Assembly (NCBI GenBank): GCA_964644675.1
Contig: CAZXWK010000035.1
Span: 1 to 21,411, forward strand
Length of the DNA: 21,411 nucleotides
DNA from: CAZXWK01 sp964644675
Lineage (GTDB): Bacteria; Actinomycetota; Coriobacteriia; Anaerosomatales; JAAXUF01
Reading direction: 5' to 3'
Shown in pieces: positions 1 to 8,175 of this stretch; positions within the stretch are counted from its first letter, which is position 1; each line of letters opens with the position of its first letter. The notes under the pieces are model-generated. The model did not search any database and was not told the origin of the DNA. It saw nothing but the letters and a program-made list of their open reading frames with translations. Made by a program: the position numbers and the translations under genes.

Positions 1-2
1 CC

Positions 3-3000
3 AAGTCCATCACCGACGGTCAGGGCACCAGGACGTCGTGCGCGATCTGCCACAGCGCATCCGCCGCTCCGGTGGGCGACTGCACGAGCTGCCACGACCT
101 GGGCAGCCCGCACGCCGCGCTCGCACCTGTGCACACGGCCTCGCTCTCGCCGGCGAACATCTCGTTCGGCGGCGTGGACTACGGCACGCACGCGTGCTCC
201 GAGTGCCACACGACCTCGGTCGTGACCGACGTGCACAACAATCAGTGCTCGACGTGCCACCCCGCTCCCAAGGACACCCTGACTCCCAGCTGGGACAAGA
301 CCTGCACGCAGGGTGGCTGCCATACCGCCGGCACGAGCGCGCCCATGCACGCCGACGCCGCGACGGTCCACCTGATCACGGGCCCGCTGAGCTGTACCGT
401 GGCCGGGTGCCACACGGCTGAGGGCGCCAGCGTCGCGTCGCTTCACTCCAACGCCACCACCACCGTCGCGGGTGTGACCCGCACCTCGTGCCAGGTCTGC
501 CACGCGCCGGGCGTCACCCCGACGACGACGTGCGCGACCTGCCACGACATGGGCCAGCCGCACGCGGCCACCGCGACTGCGCACGAGACGCCGCAGGGCG
601 TGACGTGCTTCGGCACCGGCTGCCACACGGCTCAGGCCGACGTCCGCGACATCCACTCCGCGTACGGGTGCGCGCCGTGCCACGGCGCTGGCCAGACCGC
701 TTCGGTCCAGTGCGCCGACTGCCATAGCAACAACTCCTACACCCACGGTTACACGGTCCCGAACCACCTGGGCGAGACCAGCGCGACCGTCCAGATCGGT
801 TCCGAGTCCTACGAGATTCAGTGCGCCGACTGCCACGGCAACGGCGGCCTGACCGCTGACCTCAAGTCCGCGCACCTCGGCGTGGGTCTCGGCTCGTGCT
901 CGCAGTGTCACCCGACCAAGGTTCCGAACACCTTCACCACGTGGAACAAGACGTGCGCGCAGGTCGGATGTCACTCGGCCACCGACGCCAACCCCGAGCA
1001 TCCCGACATCACCGCCGGTCACTCGATGGTTCCGGTCGCCAAGGACTGCCTGACCGGCGGCAAGTGCCACGTGGGCACGACGCTGGCCAACATCCACGCG
1101 CTGGCGACGACGACCACCGCCGAGGGCAAGACCTTCACGGGATGCCAGGCATGCCACCTCGACAAGCCCACCAAGCCGGTCGTCCCGGTCTTCGTCGACC
1201 CGCTCGGCGGCGAGTGGACCAACGAGTGCCTTGGCTGTCACCCCGACCGCTACCAGCAGCACGGCTACGTGGCGGCATATCACGAGGCCGATGTGACGAC
1301 CGGTGACGTGACGATCGACTCCTTCACCACCACCGTCACCTGCTCGGACTGCCACGCGACCGAGCTCAAGCTCGCGCACGAGACCGTCAGCCTCGGCACG
1401 ACCGAGGAGCCGGTGACGACGCTGGGTTGCGATAACTGCCACCCGTCGCCGCGCGACACGTTCGCCACGTGGAACAAGGGCTGCACGCAGGGTGACTGCC
1501 ACACCGCCACGTCGACCTCGCCGCTGCACGAGGGCATCACTGCCCGCCACATGCCCACCGAGCACAGCCAGTCGTGCGTGATCGACGGTTGCCACCTGGG
1601 CAACACGATCGCTCCGGCCTGGGGCACCAACCTCGCGGAGATGCACCGCAGCGCCGAGGCCACCGTCGGTGGCAAGGTCGTCCGCTCCTGCCTGGTGTGC
1701 CACTTCAACAACGAGTACAAGTCCGATCCGGCGAGCCCGACCCCGAACTTCTCGGTCGATGCTCAGGGTGTCCCGAACACCGCCGAGTGCGACGTGTGCC
1801 ACCCGCAGGGCGAGAACGTCATGCACGCGTACTCGTTCCCGAACCACACCGCTTCGGCCGTTGCCTCGACCGCTCCGGGCGGCTCGATGACGATCACCAT
1901 CGGCAACACCGCGTGGCCCAACCAGAAGTGCACCAGCTGTCACCTGACCGAGCTGTCGAGCGAGCACGCGCGCAACAAGTCGACCTTCAAGTCGAAGGGT
2001 TGTGCGAACTGCCATCCGCAGCCGTACCTCTCGCTCGAGGCCGAAGGCCAGGTCATCGGCGGCTGGACCAAGGGCTGCGTCCAGGCCGACTGCCACGCCG
2101 CCGGCACGCAGTACGAACGTCACTACAAGCTGCAGGAGAGCCACGAGGCATCCTCGGCGAACGCGGCCTGCTCCGGCGCCACGAGCTGCCACTACATGAC
2201 GGCAGGCGGGGCCACGCTGGCCGACGTTCACGCGAACGCCAGCACGGTGGTCAACGGCCTGACCCGCACCTCGTGCGCGGTCTGCCACGGCAGCTTCCAG
2301 TCGCAGGCGACCCCGCCGAGCGGCGTGTGCGTGAACTGCCACGGCGACAAGTGGACCGGCAGCGCCGTGATCAGCCACGTCAACACCGATACGATCCACC
2401 CGTCGACCACGACCGGCTCGTGCTTCGACGACAGCTCGTCGTGCCACGTCAAGTACCTGGCCAAGGAGCACTTCCGCCACAACAGCAGCTTCACGTGCGG
2501 CACGTGCCACGACAGCACGAACCCCACCGTCCAGGCGGCCATCACGGCCAACAACCTGGCGTGCTCGGGATGCCACACCGAGAGCCACGGCCGCGCCGAG
2601 CAGACCGCGAGCAACGTGACCTGCATCGAGTGTCACGGCACCGACTCGTCGAAGATGGGCGCGGCCGCCTACGACGCCGCCGCGGGTGACCACTCCGGCT
2701 TCTCGGACTCGGCGCACGCCAGCATCCAGACGACGCCGCAGCTTGGCGACCAGGCCGTCAGCGTCCAGTGCACCGTGTGCCACAATCACGCGCGCACGAC
2801 GGCGGGCGGCGCACCGTTCGATAAGCGCATGGAGTACCGCTACACGAACTGGCCGTCGGAGACCTCGAACCACGAGGAGCTCTGCTTCCAGTGCCACACC
2901 AGCCAGGCGACGTTCGTCAACGAGCCGAACAAGCCCAACAGCTGGAACGGGCGCAGCGTCCAGGCGGCCTTCCAGTCGACCTCGAAGCACACCCTGTCCA

Positions 3001-6000
3001 CGGGTGAGGGCTCCTACGTCGACCAGGAGATCACCTCGAGCCTCAACGACACGACGGTCGCGGCCTTCAACCTGGAGACCAAGTCCAACGTCGCCGTCGC
3101 GGCGGGTCCGGTGGTCAAGCTCGCTCAGGACCTGAGTGGCGGCACGAACCCCGGCGCCCAGAGCTCGCTGCTCTTCGGCAAGCAGGGCGGCAACACGACC
3201 ATGGGTCAGTTCAAGACGACCGACAACGCGTGGGACTCGGCGAACAGCGCCCTGTTCACGCCGGCTGCGGCACCTGGCAACCCGGCGAGCGGCGCGAGCA
3301 TGTTCAAGGTCGGCTCCACCAACAAGCTCTACCTCGTCACGGGCGCGACGGCCTACGTCTACACGCCGCCGGCGGACCCGACCGGCGACTCGTGGACGAC
3401 CGACACCAACTTCGCCGCCGGTGCCACGGTGGGCGCGGGTGGCGACACGGCCGTCAACAACTCGAGCTCGACGACGACCGGCTCGGCGATCTACTACCTG
3501 CAGGGTGGCGCATCCAACTACATCCGCTGGAAGCCGAGCACGGGCGGCACGGGCAACTACGGCCGCATCCAGTACCCGAGCGGCACGACCCTGAACCAGG
3601 GTCAGGGCTCCGCGCTCGCGTACGCGCCGACCTCGAACCGCATCTTCGTCATCAACAAGAACGGCACGACCACGGCTGACGGTCGCCTGTACTACTACAC
3701 GGGCTTCAACCGTCCGGCCGCGGCCAACCTGGTCTTCACCCAGGGTCCGCAGATCTCGAGCACGGGCACCACGGCACGCTACAACCGCATGACCGTCGCG
3801 ACGATCGGCGGCGTGGACTACCTGTTCACCTACGGCTACAACTCGGCCGGTACGGTGACGCTGCAGGTCGTCACGAACGTGGCGTCCACCCCGGCGATCC
3901 TGTCGATCGGCACCAAGACGCCGAGCGGCTGGACCACCCTGGGCGACGGTTGCGACCTCCAGTACAACCCGGCTGACGGCTACCTGTACGCGATCCGCGG
4001 TGGCGGCAACACCGGCATCGCTCGCATCCAGGTGCCGGCCAACCCCGGTACCGCGGCCTCGTGGACCGGCGTCAACTGGACCGTGCTCAACGGGGCCCAG
4101 ACCTGGGCCGCCGGCTCCGCGATCGAGTTCGCCGACGCCGACCCGCTGACCCAGACGCCGTTCAAGTACTTCGCGTCGGGTACGCTGTCGACCGTCAGCG
4201 ACATCACGCCGGGCGCCGGTAGCTCCAAGTGGGGCAACCTGACGTGGAACGCCACCGTCCCGGCGGGCACGAGCCTGACCATGAAGGTCGACGGCTACGA
4301 CGGCGCGAGCTGGACGACGCTCAAGAGCGGCCAGGCGACGTCACCGGTCGACCTGAAGGCGTACACGACCGCGGCCTATCCCAAGATGAGGGTCACCGCG
4401 ACCTTCACGACGACAAACGTCAACGACGTCAACATGACGCCGCAGCTCACCAGCCTGTCGATGACGAGCGTGAAGCAGACCTTCGTGCCTGCGTCGGGTT
4501 CGCTCATCCAGTGCGAGAACTGCCACAACACCCACCTGGTGAAGAAGGGTTCCGGCGCGTGGGACAAGTCCCGTGTCTCCAACCCGCTCAACACCAAGCA
4601 GTCGTGGGCGGCGACCGGCAAGAGCTACTCCGAGTTCTGCCTGACCTGCCACAGCGACTCGTCCGGCACGGTCACGAGCCTGACGCCCAAGGTCAACGCG
4701 ACCGAGATGATCCCGTACTCCATGAGCTTCCGCACCGTCTCGAGCGCCAACTCGCCGTTCTTCGCGGGCTGGTCCAAGACGATGAACGGCTACGCGTGGA
4801 CGGGTTCGGTCCACAATCCTGACGGCGCACCGGTCTCTGCGATGAGCCAGACGACGCAGGCCGAGTTCAACGCGAACACGTACAGCCAGGCGCAGTCCGT
4901 CGTGGCCGGGCAGATCGAGCTCGGCACGTCGAACCCGGGTGTCAACCCGACGGCGGCCGACGGTGCCGGTATCGTGGTCGCCACGACCGGTTCCTCGACG
5001 ACGGTCAACCAGTACAAGGGTGGCTGGAACACCGCGGGTACGGCCAAGTTCACGCCGGCCGTCATGCCCGCTGCTGCCGGCACGTCGGCCACGTCCTACG
5101 TGGTGAACAACAAGCTCTACGTCGCGACCGGTACCACCGCCTACGTCTACACGCCGTCGGCCGATCCGACCGACGACTCGTGGGCGACCGACGCCAACTT
5201 CGGCTCGAGCAGCTCCCTCGGTACCGGCGCGGATGCCGCGACGAGTACCGCGCGCATCTACTTCCTGCGCGGCGGCGGCGCTCGCACGGCGATCTACTTC
5301 AAGCCGATCGCCGGCACTGCGACGAACTCGAGCTTCACGTTCGGGAGCGCCAACAGCCTGAACACGGGTGCCTCGATGGCGTTCTCGCCGCAGGCCAACC
5401 GCCTGTTCGTGATCCACAAGAACGGCACGACGAGCGCCGACGGCAACCTCGACTACGTGGCCAACCCCGATGGCGTCGCGAACGGCGGCACCGCCACGGT
5501 CGTGGCCGGTCCGCAGGTCACCAGCTCCGGCACGACTTCGGTCGTGACCCGCATGACCTGCGCGAACATCGGTGGGACCGACTACCTGTTCATCCTCGGA
5601 CCCAACAGCGCGGGCACTCTCTCGCTGCAGGTGGTCTCGACGCTGAGCGGCACCCCGGTCACGACGACGCTCACCGGCAAGTACCCGTTCGGCACGAGCG
5701 CGCTGGCCGAGGGTTCGGACCTGGTCTACAACCCGACCGACCAGAAGCTCTACGCGATCCGTGGCGGTTCGACCGACTTCTACTCGATCTCGGTGCCGCA
5801 GACCGGCGTCACGACCGTGGGCAACTGGGGCAGCTGGACCAATGCGGCCGCTCCGGCGTCGATGCCGGCCGCCTCGACCCTGGGCGTCGTGAACTGCGAC
5901 CCGCCGCTCGTGGACGGTACCGCCACGTACTACACGTCGGGTAGCGTCGTGAGCCCGGACATCGCGGCTCCCGCCTCGGCGGTCACGTGGGGCAACCTGA

Positions 6001-7421
6001 CCGTGAACAGCGTTCAGCCGGCGAACACGTCGATCGACGTGACCATCGAGGGCTACAACGCCAACACGAGCGGGTGGGACACGCTCATCACGCGCACGTC
6101 GGTCCTGCCGGCGTACCAGGAACTGCTCAACATGTACTCGACGACCCTCTACACCAAGATGCGCGTGTCGGCGACGCTGCGTACCAGTGACACGGCGGTC
6201 ACGCCGGCGATCACCGACTGGAAGCTCATCGGCTACGGTCTGTCGGCGACGCGCCCGAGCTGCATGGGCTGCCACGACCCGCACGGCTCCAACAACAAGG
6301 AGCTCATCGCCTACACGTCCAACGACAACTCGGTGATGCGCGACAACTCCAGCGCGATCGCTGGCACAGGCCTGTGCTACAAGTGTCACGGCACCGGCAC
6401 CGGCGCCACGATGGATGTCCAGGCACCGACGAGCGGCACGTACGCTCACGCCAGCTCGACGGGCAACACCCTGCACGACAACGAGGAGACGTTCGCGAGC
6501 CTGGGCAACTCGGCGACCCGCCACGTGGGTTGCTCGGACTGCCACAACTCGCACGCCACCTTCGAGGGCACGCACACCGCCGGCACGAGTACGGCAGCAG
6601 GCGTCCTGCGCGGTGTCGTGGGCATGAAGCCGACCTATGCGGCGACCAACTGGACCGCGGCCACCTCCTGGACCCCGCAGGTGATCACGGCCACCAACAA
6701 CACGCCGGAAGCCTACCTGTGCTTCAAGTGTCACGCGGGTTCGGGAACCTCGCTCGTGTCCGTCACGACCGGCTCGGGGACCTACACCCGGACCGACTTG
6801 GCGCAGGACTTCAACCCGAACAACGCGTCGGGCCACAACGTCCTGGGCGCGGCGACGTGGCCGAAGACCTCGTGGACCGTCAGTGCCACCACCGTCACGT
6901 GGGCGTGGCCGACGGCCAACATCTTCAACACGGGCTGGTCGAAGACGTCGATGGTGACCTGCTCGGACTGCCATACCGGCGGCACCTCGACCACGGCCAA
7001 GGGCCCGCACGGCTCGACCGCCAAGTGGATGATCGATCCCGCGTATGACCTGCCGTACGAGCAGGGCGTGCTCTCGAGCACGGCGAACGCGAACATGCAG
7101 GCGAACCTGATCTGCGCCAAGTGCCACAGCCGCAGCACGCTGCGCTCGGCCAACAACGGCCACAGCGGCAACAGCAACCACAACACGAACTGCATCCGCT
7201 GCCACATCGCCGTTCCGCACGGCTGGAAGCGTCCTCGTATGCTCGTCTCGGGCAGTGACGTGGCTCCGTACAAGTGGTCCGGCACGACGCCCGCAGCCAA
7301 CACGTCGAGCAACTCGCTCACCGGCATCGCGGTCGTCACGCACTCGAGCGCGACCGGCTGGACCGAGAGCAACTGCGGCGGCTGCGGTACGCACACCGTT
7401 TCGGGTACGGCTTGGCCGTAG
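3..7421 (+). CDS. Giant multiheme c-type cytochrome with two Kelch-like propellers (5' end outside window)
   Basis: The frame is open from the left edge (first full codon at 3, with a CAICH heme site at 39-53) to TAG at 7419-7421, so at least 2472 residues are present and the signal peptide is not seen. I count 34 CXXCH motifs, plus seven CX4CH, two CX5CH and one CX6CH, giving up to 44 covalent heme sites. Order: a heme array to about 2897 (35 sites, many built as repeated modules), a Kelch-like propeller plus beta-sandwich (about 3186-4473), two hemes (4512, 4638), a second propeller copy (about 4989-6240), then seven hemes (6261, 6375, 6531, 6720, 6960, 7113, 7191). No C-terminal anchor is visible; the protein ends soon after a degenerate CGGCGTH at 7374-7394. 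CXXCH sites next to further His residues are typical of multiheme cytochromes. The likely role is extracytoplasmic electron conduction, possibly to extracellular acceptors. The acceptor and partners cannot be read from the sequence. Confidence 0.95.
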   Translation, partial: KSITDGQGTRTSCAICHSASAAPVGDCTSCHDLGSPHAALAPVHTASLSPANISFGGVDYGTHACSECHTTSVVTDVHNNQCSTCHPAPKDTLTPSWDKTCTQGGCHTAGTSAPMHADAATVHLITGPLSCTVAGCHTAEGASVASLHSNATTTVAGVTRTSCQVCHAPGVTPTTTCATCHDMGQPHAATATAHETPQGVTCFGTGCHTAQADVRDIHSAYGCAPCHGAGQTASVQCADCHSNNSYTHGYTVPNHLGETSATVQIGSESYEIQCADCHGNGGLTADLKSAHLGVGLGSCSQCHPTKVPNTFTTWNKTCAQVGCHSATDANPEHPDITAGHSMVPVAKDCLTGGKCHVGTTLANIHALATTTTAEGKTFTGCQACHLDKPTKPVVPVFVDPLGGEWTNECLGCHPDRYQQHGYVAAYHEADVTTGDVTIDSFTTTVTCSDCHATELKLAHETVSLGTTEEPVTTLGCDNCHPSPRDTFATWNKGCTQGDCHTATSTSPLHEGITARHMPTEHSQSCVIDGCHLGNTIAPAWGTNLAEMHRSAEATVGGKVVRSCLVCHFNNEYKSDPASPTPNFSVDAQGVPNTAECDVCHPQGENVMHAYSFPNHTASAVASTAPGGSMTITIGNTAWPNQKCTSCHLTELSSEHARNKSTFKSKGCANCHPQPYLSLEAEGQVIGGWTKGCVQADCHAAGTQYERHYKLQESHEASSANAACSGATSCHYMTAGGATLADVHANASTVVNGLTRTSCAVCHGSFQSQATPPSGVCVNCHGDKWTGSAVISHVNTDTIHPSTTTGSCFDDSSSCHVKYLAKEHFRHNSSFTCGTCHDSTNPTVQAAITANNLACSGCHTESHGRAEQTASNVTCIECHGTDSSKMGAAAYDAAAGDHSGFSDSAHASIQTTPQLGDQAVSVQCTVCHNHARTTAGGAPFDKRMEYRYTNWPSETSNHEELCFQCHTSQATFVNEPNKPNSWNGRSVQAAFQSTSKHTLSTGEGSYVDQEITSSLNDTTVAAFNLETKSNVAVAAGPVVKLAQDLSGGTNPGAQSSLLFGKQGGNTTMGQFKTTDNAWDSANSALFTPAAAPGNPASGASMFKVGSTNKLYLVTGATAYVYTPPADPTGDSWTTDTNFAAGATVGAGGDTAVNNSSSTTTGSAIYYLQGGASNYIRWKPSTGGTGNYGRIQYPSGTTLNQGQGSALAYAPTSNRIFVINKNGTTTADGRLYYYTGFNRPAAANLVFTQGPQISSTGTTARYNRMTVATIGGVDYLFTYGYNSAGTVTLQVVTNVASTPAILSIGTKTPSGWTTLGDGCDLQYNPADGYLYAIRGGGNTGIARIQVPANPGTAASWTGVNWTVLNGAQTWAAGSAIEFADADPLTQTPFKYFASGTLSTVSDITPGAGSSKWGNLTWNATVPAGTSLTMKVDGYDGASWTTLKSGQATSPVDLKAYTTAAYPKMRVTATFTTTNVNDVNMTPQLTSLSMTSVKQTFVPASGSLIQCENCHNTHLVKKGSGAWDKSRVSNPLNTKQSWAATGKSYSEFCLTCHSDSSGTVTSLTPKVNATEMIPYSMSFRTVSSANSPFFAGWSKTMNGYAWTGSVHNPDGAPVSAMSQTTQAEFNANTYSQAQSVVAGQIELGTSNPGVNPTAADGAGIVVATTGSSTTVNQYKGGWNTAGTAKFTPAVMPAAAGTSATSYVVNNKLYVATGTTAYVYTPSADPTDDSWATDANFGSSSSLGTGADAATSTARIYFLRGGGARTAIYFKPIAGTATNSSFTFGSANSLNTGASMAFSPQANRLFVIHKNGTTSADGNLDYVANPDGVANGGTATVVAGPQVTSSGTTSVVTRMTCANIGGTDYLFILGPNSAGTLSLQVVSTLSGTPVTTTLTGKYPFGTSALAEGSDLVYNPTDQKLYAIRGGSTDFYSISVPQTGVTTVGNWGSWTNAAAPASMPAASTLGVVNCDPPLVDGTATYYTSGSVVSPDIAAPASAVTWGNLTVNSVQPANTSIDVTIEGYNANTSGWDTLITRTSVLPAYQELLNMYSTTLYTKMRVSATLRTSDTAVTPAITDWKLIGYGLSATRPSCMGCHDPHGSNNKELIAYTSNDNSVMRDNSSAIAGTGLCYKCHGTGTGATMDVQAPTSGTYAHASSTGNTLHDNEETFASLGNSATRHVGCSDCHNSHATFEGTHTAGTSTAAGVLRGVVGMKPTYAATNWTAATSWTPQVITATNNTPEAYLCFKCHAGSGTSLVSVTTGSGTYTRTDLAQDFNPNNASGHNVLGAATWPKTSWTVSATTVTWAWPTANIFNTGWSKTSMVTCSDCHTGGTSTTAKGPHGSTAKWMIDPAYDLPYEQGVLSSTANANMQANLICAKCHSRSTLRSANNGHSGNSNHNTNCIRCHIAVPHGWKRPRMLVSGSDVAPYKWSGTTPAANTSSNSLTGIAVVTHSSATGWTESNCGGCGTHTVSGTAWP
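246..2342 (+). repeat. Four diverged tandem heme modules inside the cytochrome
   Basis: Four modules begin with CXXCHP at 246, 897, 1428 and 2001, spaced 217, 177 and 191 codons apart. The shared order is CXXCHP, then W(D/N/T)K-x-C with CX4CH, then a CX4CH or CX5CH, then a short stretch ending (L/M)H plus a V-x-G-containing segment, then (S/G)C-x-x-CH, another CXXCH, a Y-x-(V/F)PNH-like or similar His-bearing stretch, and CX2CH followed by x-x-H. Module 1 carries three extra heme sites (CFGTGCH, CAPCH and one further CADCH). The repeats are similar at protein level only; DNA identity looks low, so they are old duplications. Confidence 0.8.
3186..4473 (+). repeat. Propeller/beta-sandwich domain, copy 1
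   Basis: This is a heme-free stretch between the CFQCH site at 2883 and CENCH at 4512. Kelch-like blades are suggested by KLYLVTGATAYVYTP followed by DPTGDSW (from 3324), and by IFVINKNGTT (3642) and YLYAIRGGG (about 3981). It closes with a beta-sandwich-like segment, KWGNLTWNATVPAGTSL (near 4230). It aligns with copy 2 along its whole length. The fold assignment is by motif and is inference. Confidence 0.7.
4989..6240 (+). repeat. Propeller/beta-sandwich domain, copy 2
   Basis: This is the second, diverged copy of the heme-free domain. KLYVATGTTAYVYTP followed by DPTDDSW (from 5112) matches copy 1 at 3324, LFVIHKNGTT (5403) matches IFVINKNGTT, KLYAIRGGS (about 5748) matches YLYAIRGGG, and TWGNLTVNSVQPANTSI (near 5988) matches the closing beta-sandwich. 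The offset between copies is about 1.76-1.79 kb. Each copy is followed directly by CXXCH sites. Confidence 0.75.
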
Positions 7422-7465
7422 GATCGACACGCACCACCAGCGACTGAGCAACTGACAGTCATCAC

Positions 7466-7499
7466 GCGCGGGGCAGGGGGCACGCCTCCTGTCCCGCGC
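7466..7499 (+). terminator. Strong GC-rich hairpin after the cytochrome gene
   Basis: Positions 7466-7481 pair with 7484-7499 along 16 bases (two G-U pairs, two-base nominal loop, so the innermost pair probably opens). It lies 45 bases after the cytochrome stop and 47 bases before the next gene. No T-rich tract follows, so it would be a non-classical terminator or an mRNA 3'-end stabiliser. The hairpin is seen directly; the role is inferred. Confidence 0.65.
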
Positions 7500-7533
7500 C
7501 GATGTCTGGCCACGCCACCGCGCTCGTAGAAGG

Positions 7534-7539
7534 TAGACT
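7534..7539 (+). promoter_or_regulatory. -10-like element TAGACT just before the lipoprotein start
   Basis: TAGACT fits the TAnnnT core of a SigA-type -10 box. Its last base is 7 nt before the A of the ATG at 7546, the usual distance to a transcription start, so the transcript could be leaderless. No convincing -35 is visible, and the nearest purine-rich stretch (AAGG, 7530-7533) is too far to be a good ribosome site. Confidence 0.4.
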
Positions 7540-7545
7540 CTGCAC

Positions 7546-8175
7546 ATGAGCGGATCGAACTCGCATAGCCGCGCTGCGGCACTCCGGGCGCGTGCGGCGG
7601 CCACGACCCTGCGCGCCGCGGCGCTCGTGATGGTGCTCGCGATCCTCGCCTTCTCGGCAGTGGGCTGTGGGTCGTCCGGTCCGAAGCCGGCTCCGAGCCC
7701 CTCATCTTCGCGCGGCTCCATGAGCTCGGCACCGGCGACCGTCGCGCCGCCGACGCAGGGCATCACGCGTCCGCCGGCGCCCGTGTTCGACACCCCGCGG
7801 CAGGCGGTGGACTCGTATCTCGCGTGGGTGTCGTTCGCCTACGTCATGGCGAACTCCGACGTGGCGACCGCTGCCTTCTCGCCGCAGGAGGAAGTCCGCG
7901 TCAACTCCTACGTGGAGCTCAACAAGCAGAAGAACCAGCGCATCGACCAGCGCCTGAAGTCCATCAAGACGGGAGCCGAGGTCAAGCAGGGCAAGAACGT
8001 GCTCTTGCCGGCGCGCGAAGTGTGGACGTACCGCTACCTCGAGCTCAACAGTGCCAAGGCGCTGTCCCCGGAGTACACGGCCACCTACGACACCACCTAC
8101 ACGCTCATCCCGCGTGGTGGCGGGGGCTGGATCGTGGACTCGGTCGAGGCGAACGCGATCGGTGAGGTCAAGTGA
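7546..8175 (+). CDS. Lipoprotein with C-terminal NTF2-like domain
   Basis: The product has 209 residues. An Arg-rich N-terminus is followed by a hydrophobic segment (about 23-40) ending in SAVGC, so Cys41 is the probable lipidated residue. A Pro/Ser-rich linker (about 44-84) leads to a folded region (about 85-209) that begins with PRQAVDSYLAWVSFAY and ends with a beta-rich, Gly-rich turn (IPRGGGGWIVDSVEAN), a pattern like NTF2-like/SnoaL domains of secreted lipoproteins. It overlaps resB by 4 bases (GTGA), so it is very probably translated with the heme-attachment proteins and may help cytochrome maturation on the outer face of the membrane. The family name is tentative; lipoprotein status is fairly secure. 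Confidence 0.75.
   Translation: MSGSNSHSRAAALRARAAATTLRAAALVMVLAILAFSAVGCGSSGPKPAPSPSSSRGSMSSAPATVAPPTQGITRPPAPVFDTPRQAVDSYLAWVSFAYVMANSDVATAAFSPQEEVRVNSYVELNKQKNQRIDQRLKSIKTGAEVKQGKNVLLPAREVWTYRYLELNSAKALSPEYTATYDTTYTLIPRGGGGWIVDSVEANAIGEVK

Noticed and set aside
246..2500. CRISPR-like or DNA-level repeat array
   Set aside because: The periodicity is in the protein (heme modules of 177-217 residues); DNA units are diverged and unevenly spaced.
4341..7793. An open frame of 1150 codons on the - strand, antisense to the cytochrome
   Set aside because: Its product is Arg/Val/Gly-rich with no recognisable domain, as expected for the complement of a GC-rich third-position gene; the + strand frame has dozens of heme motifs.
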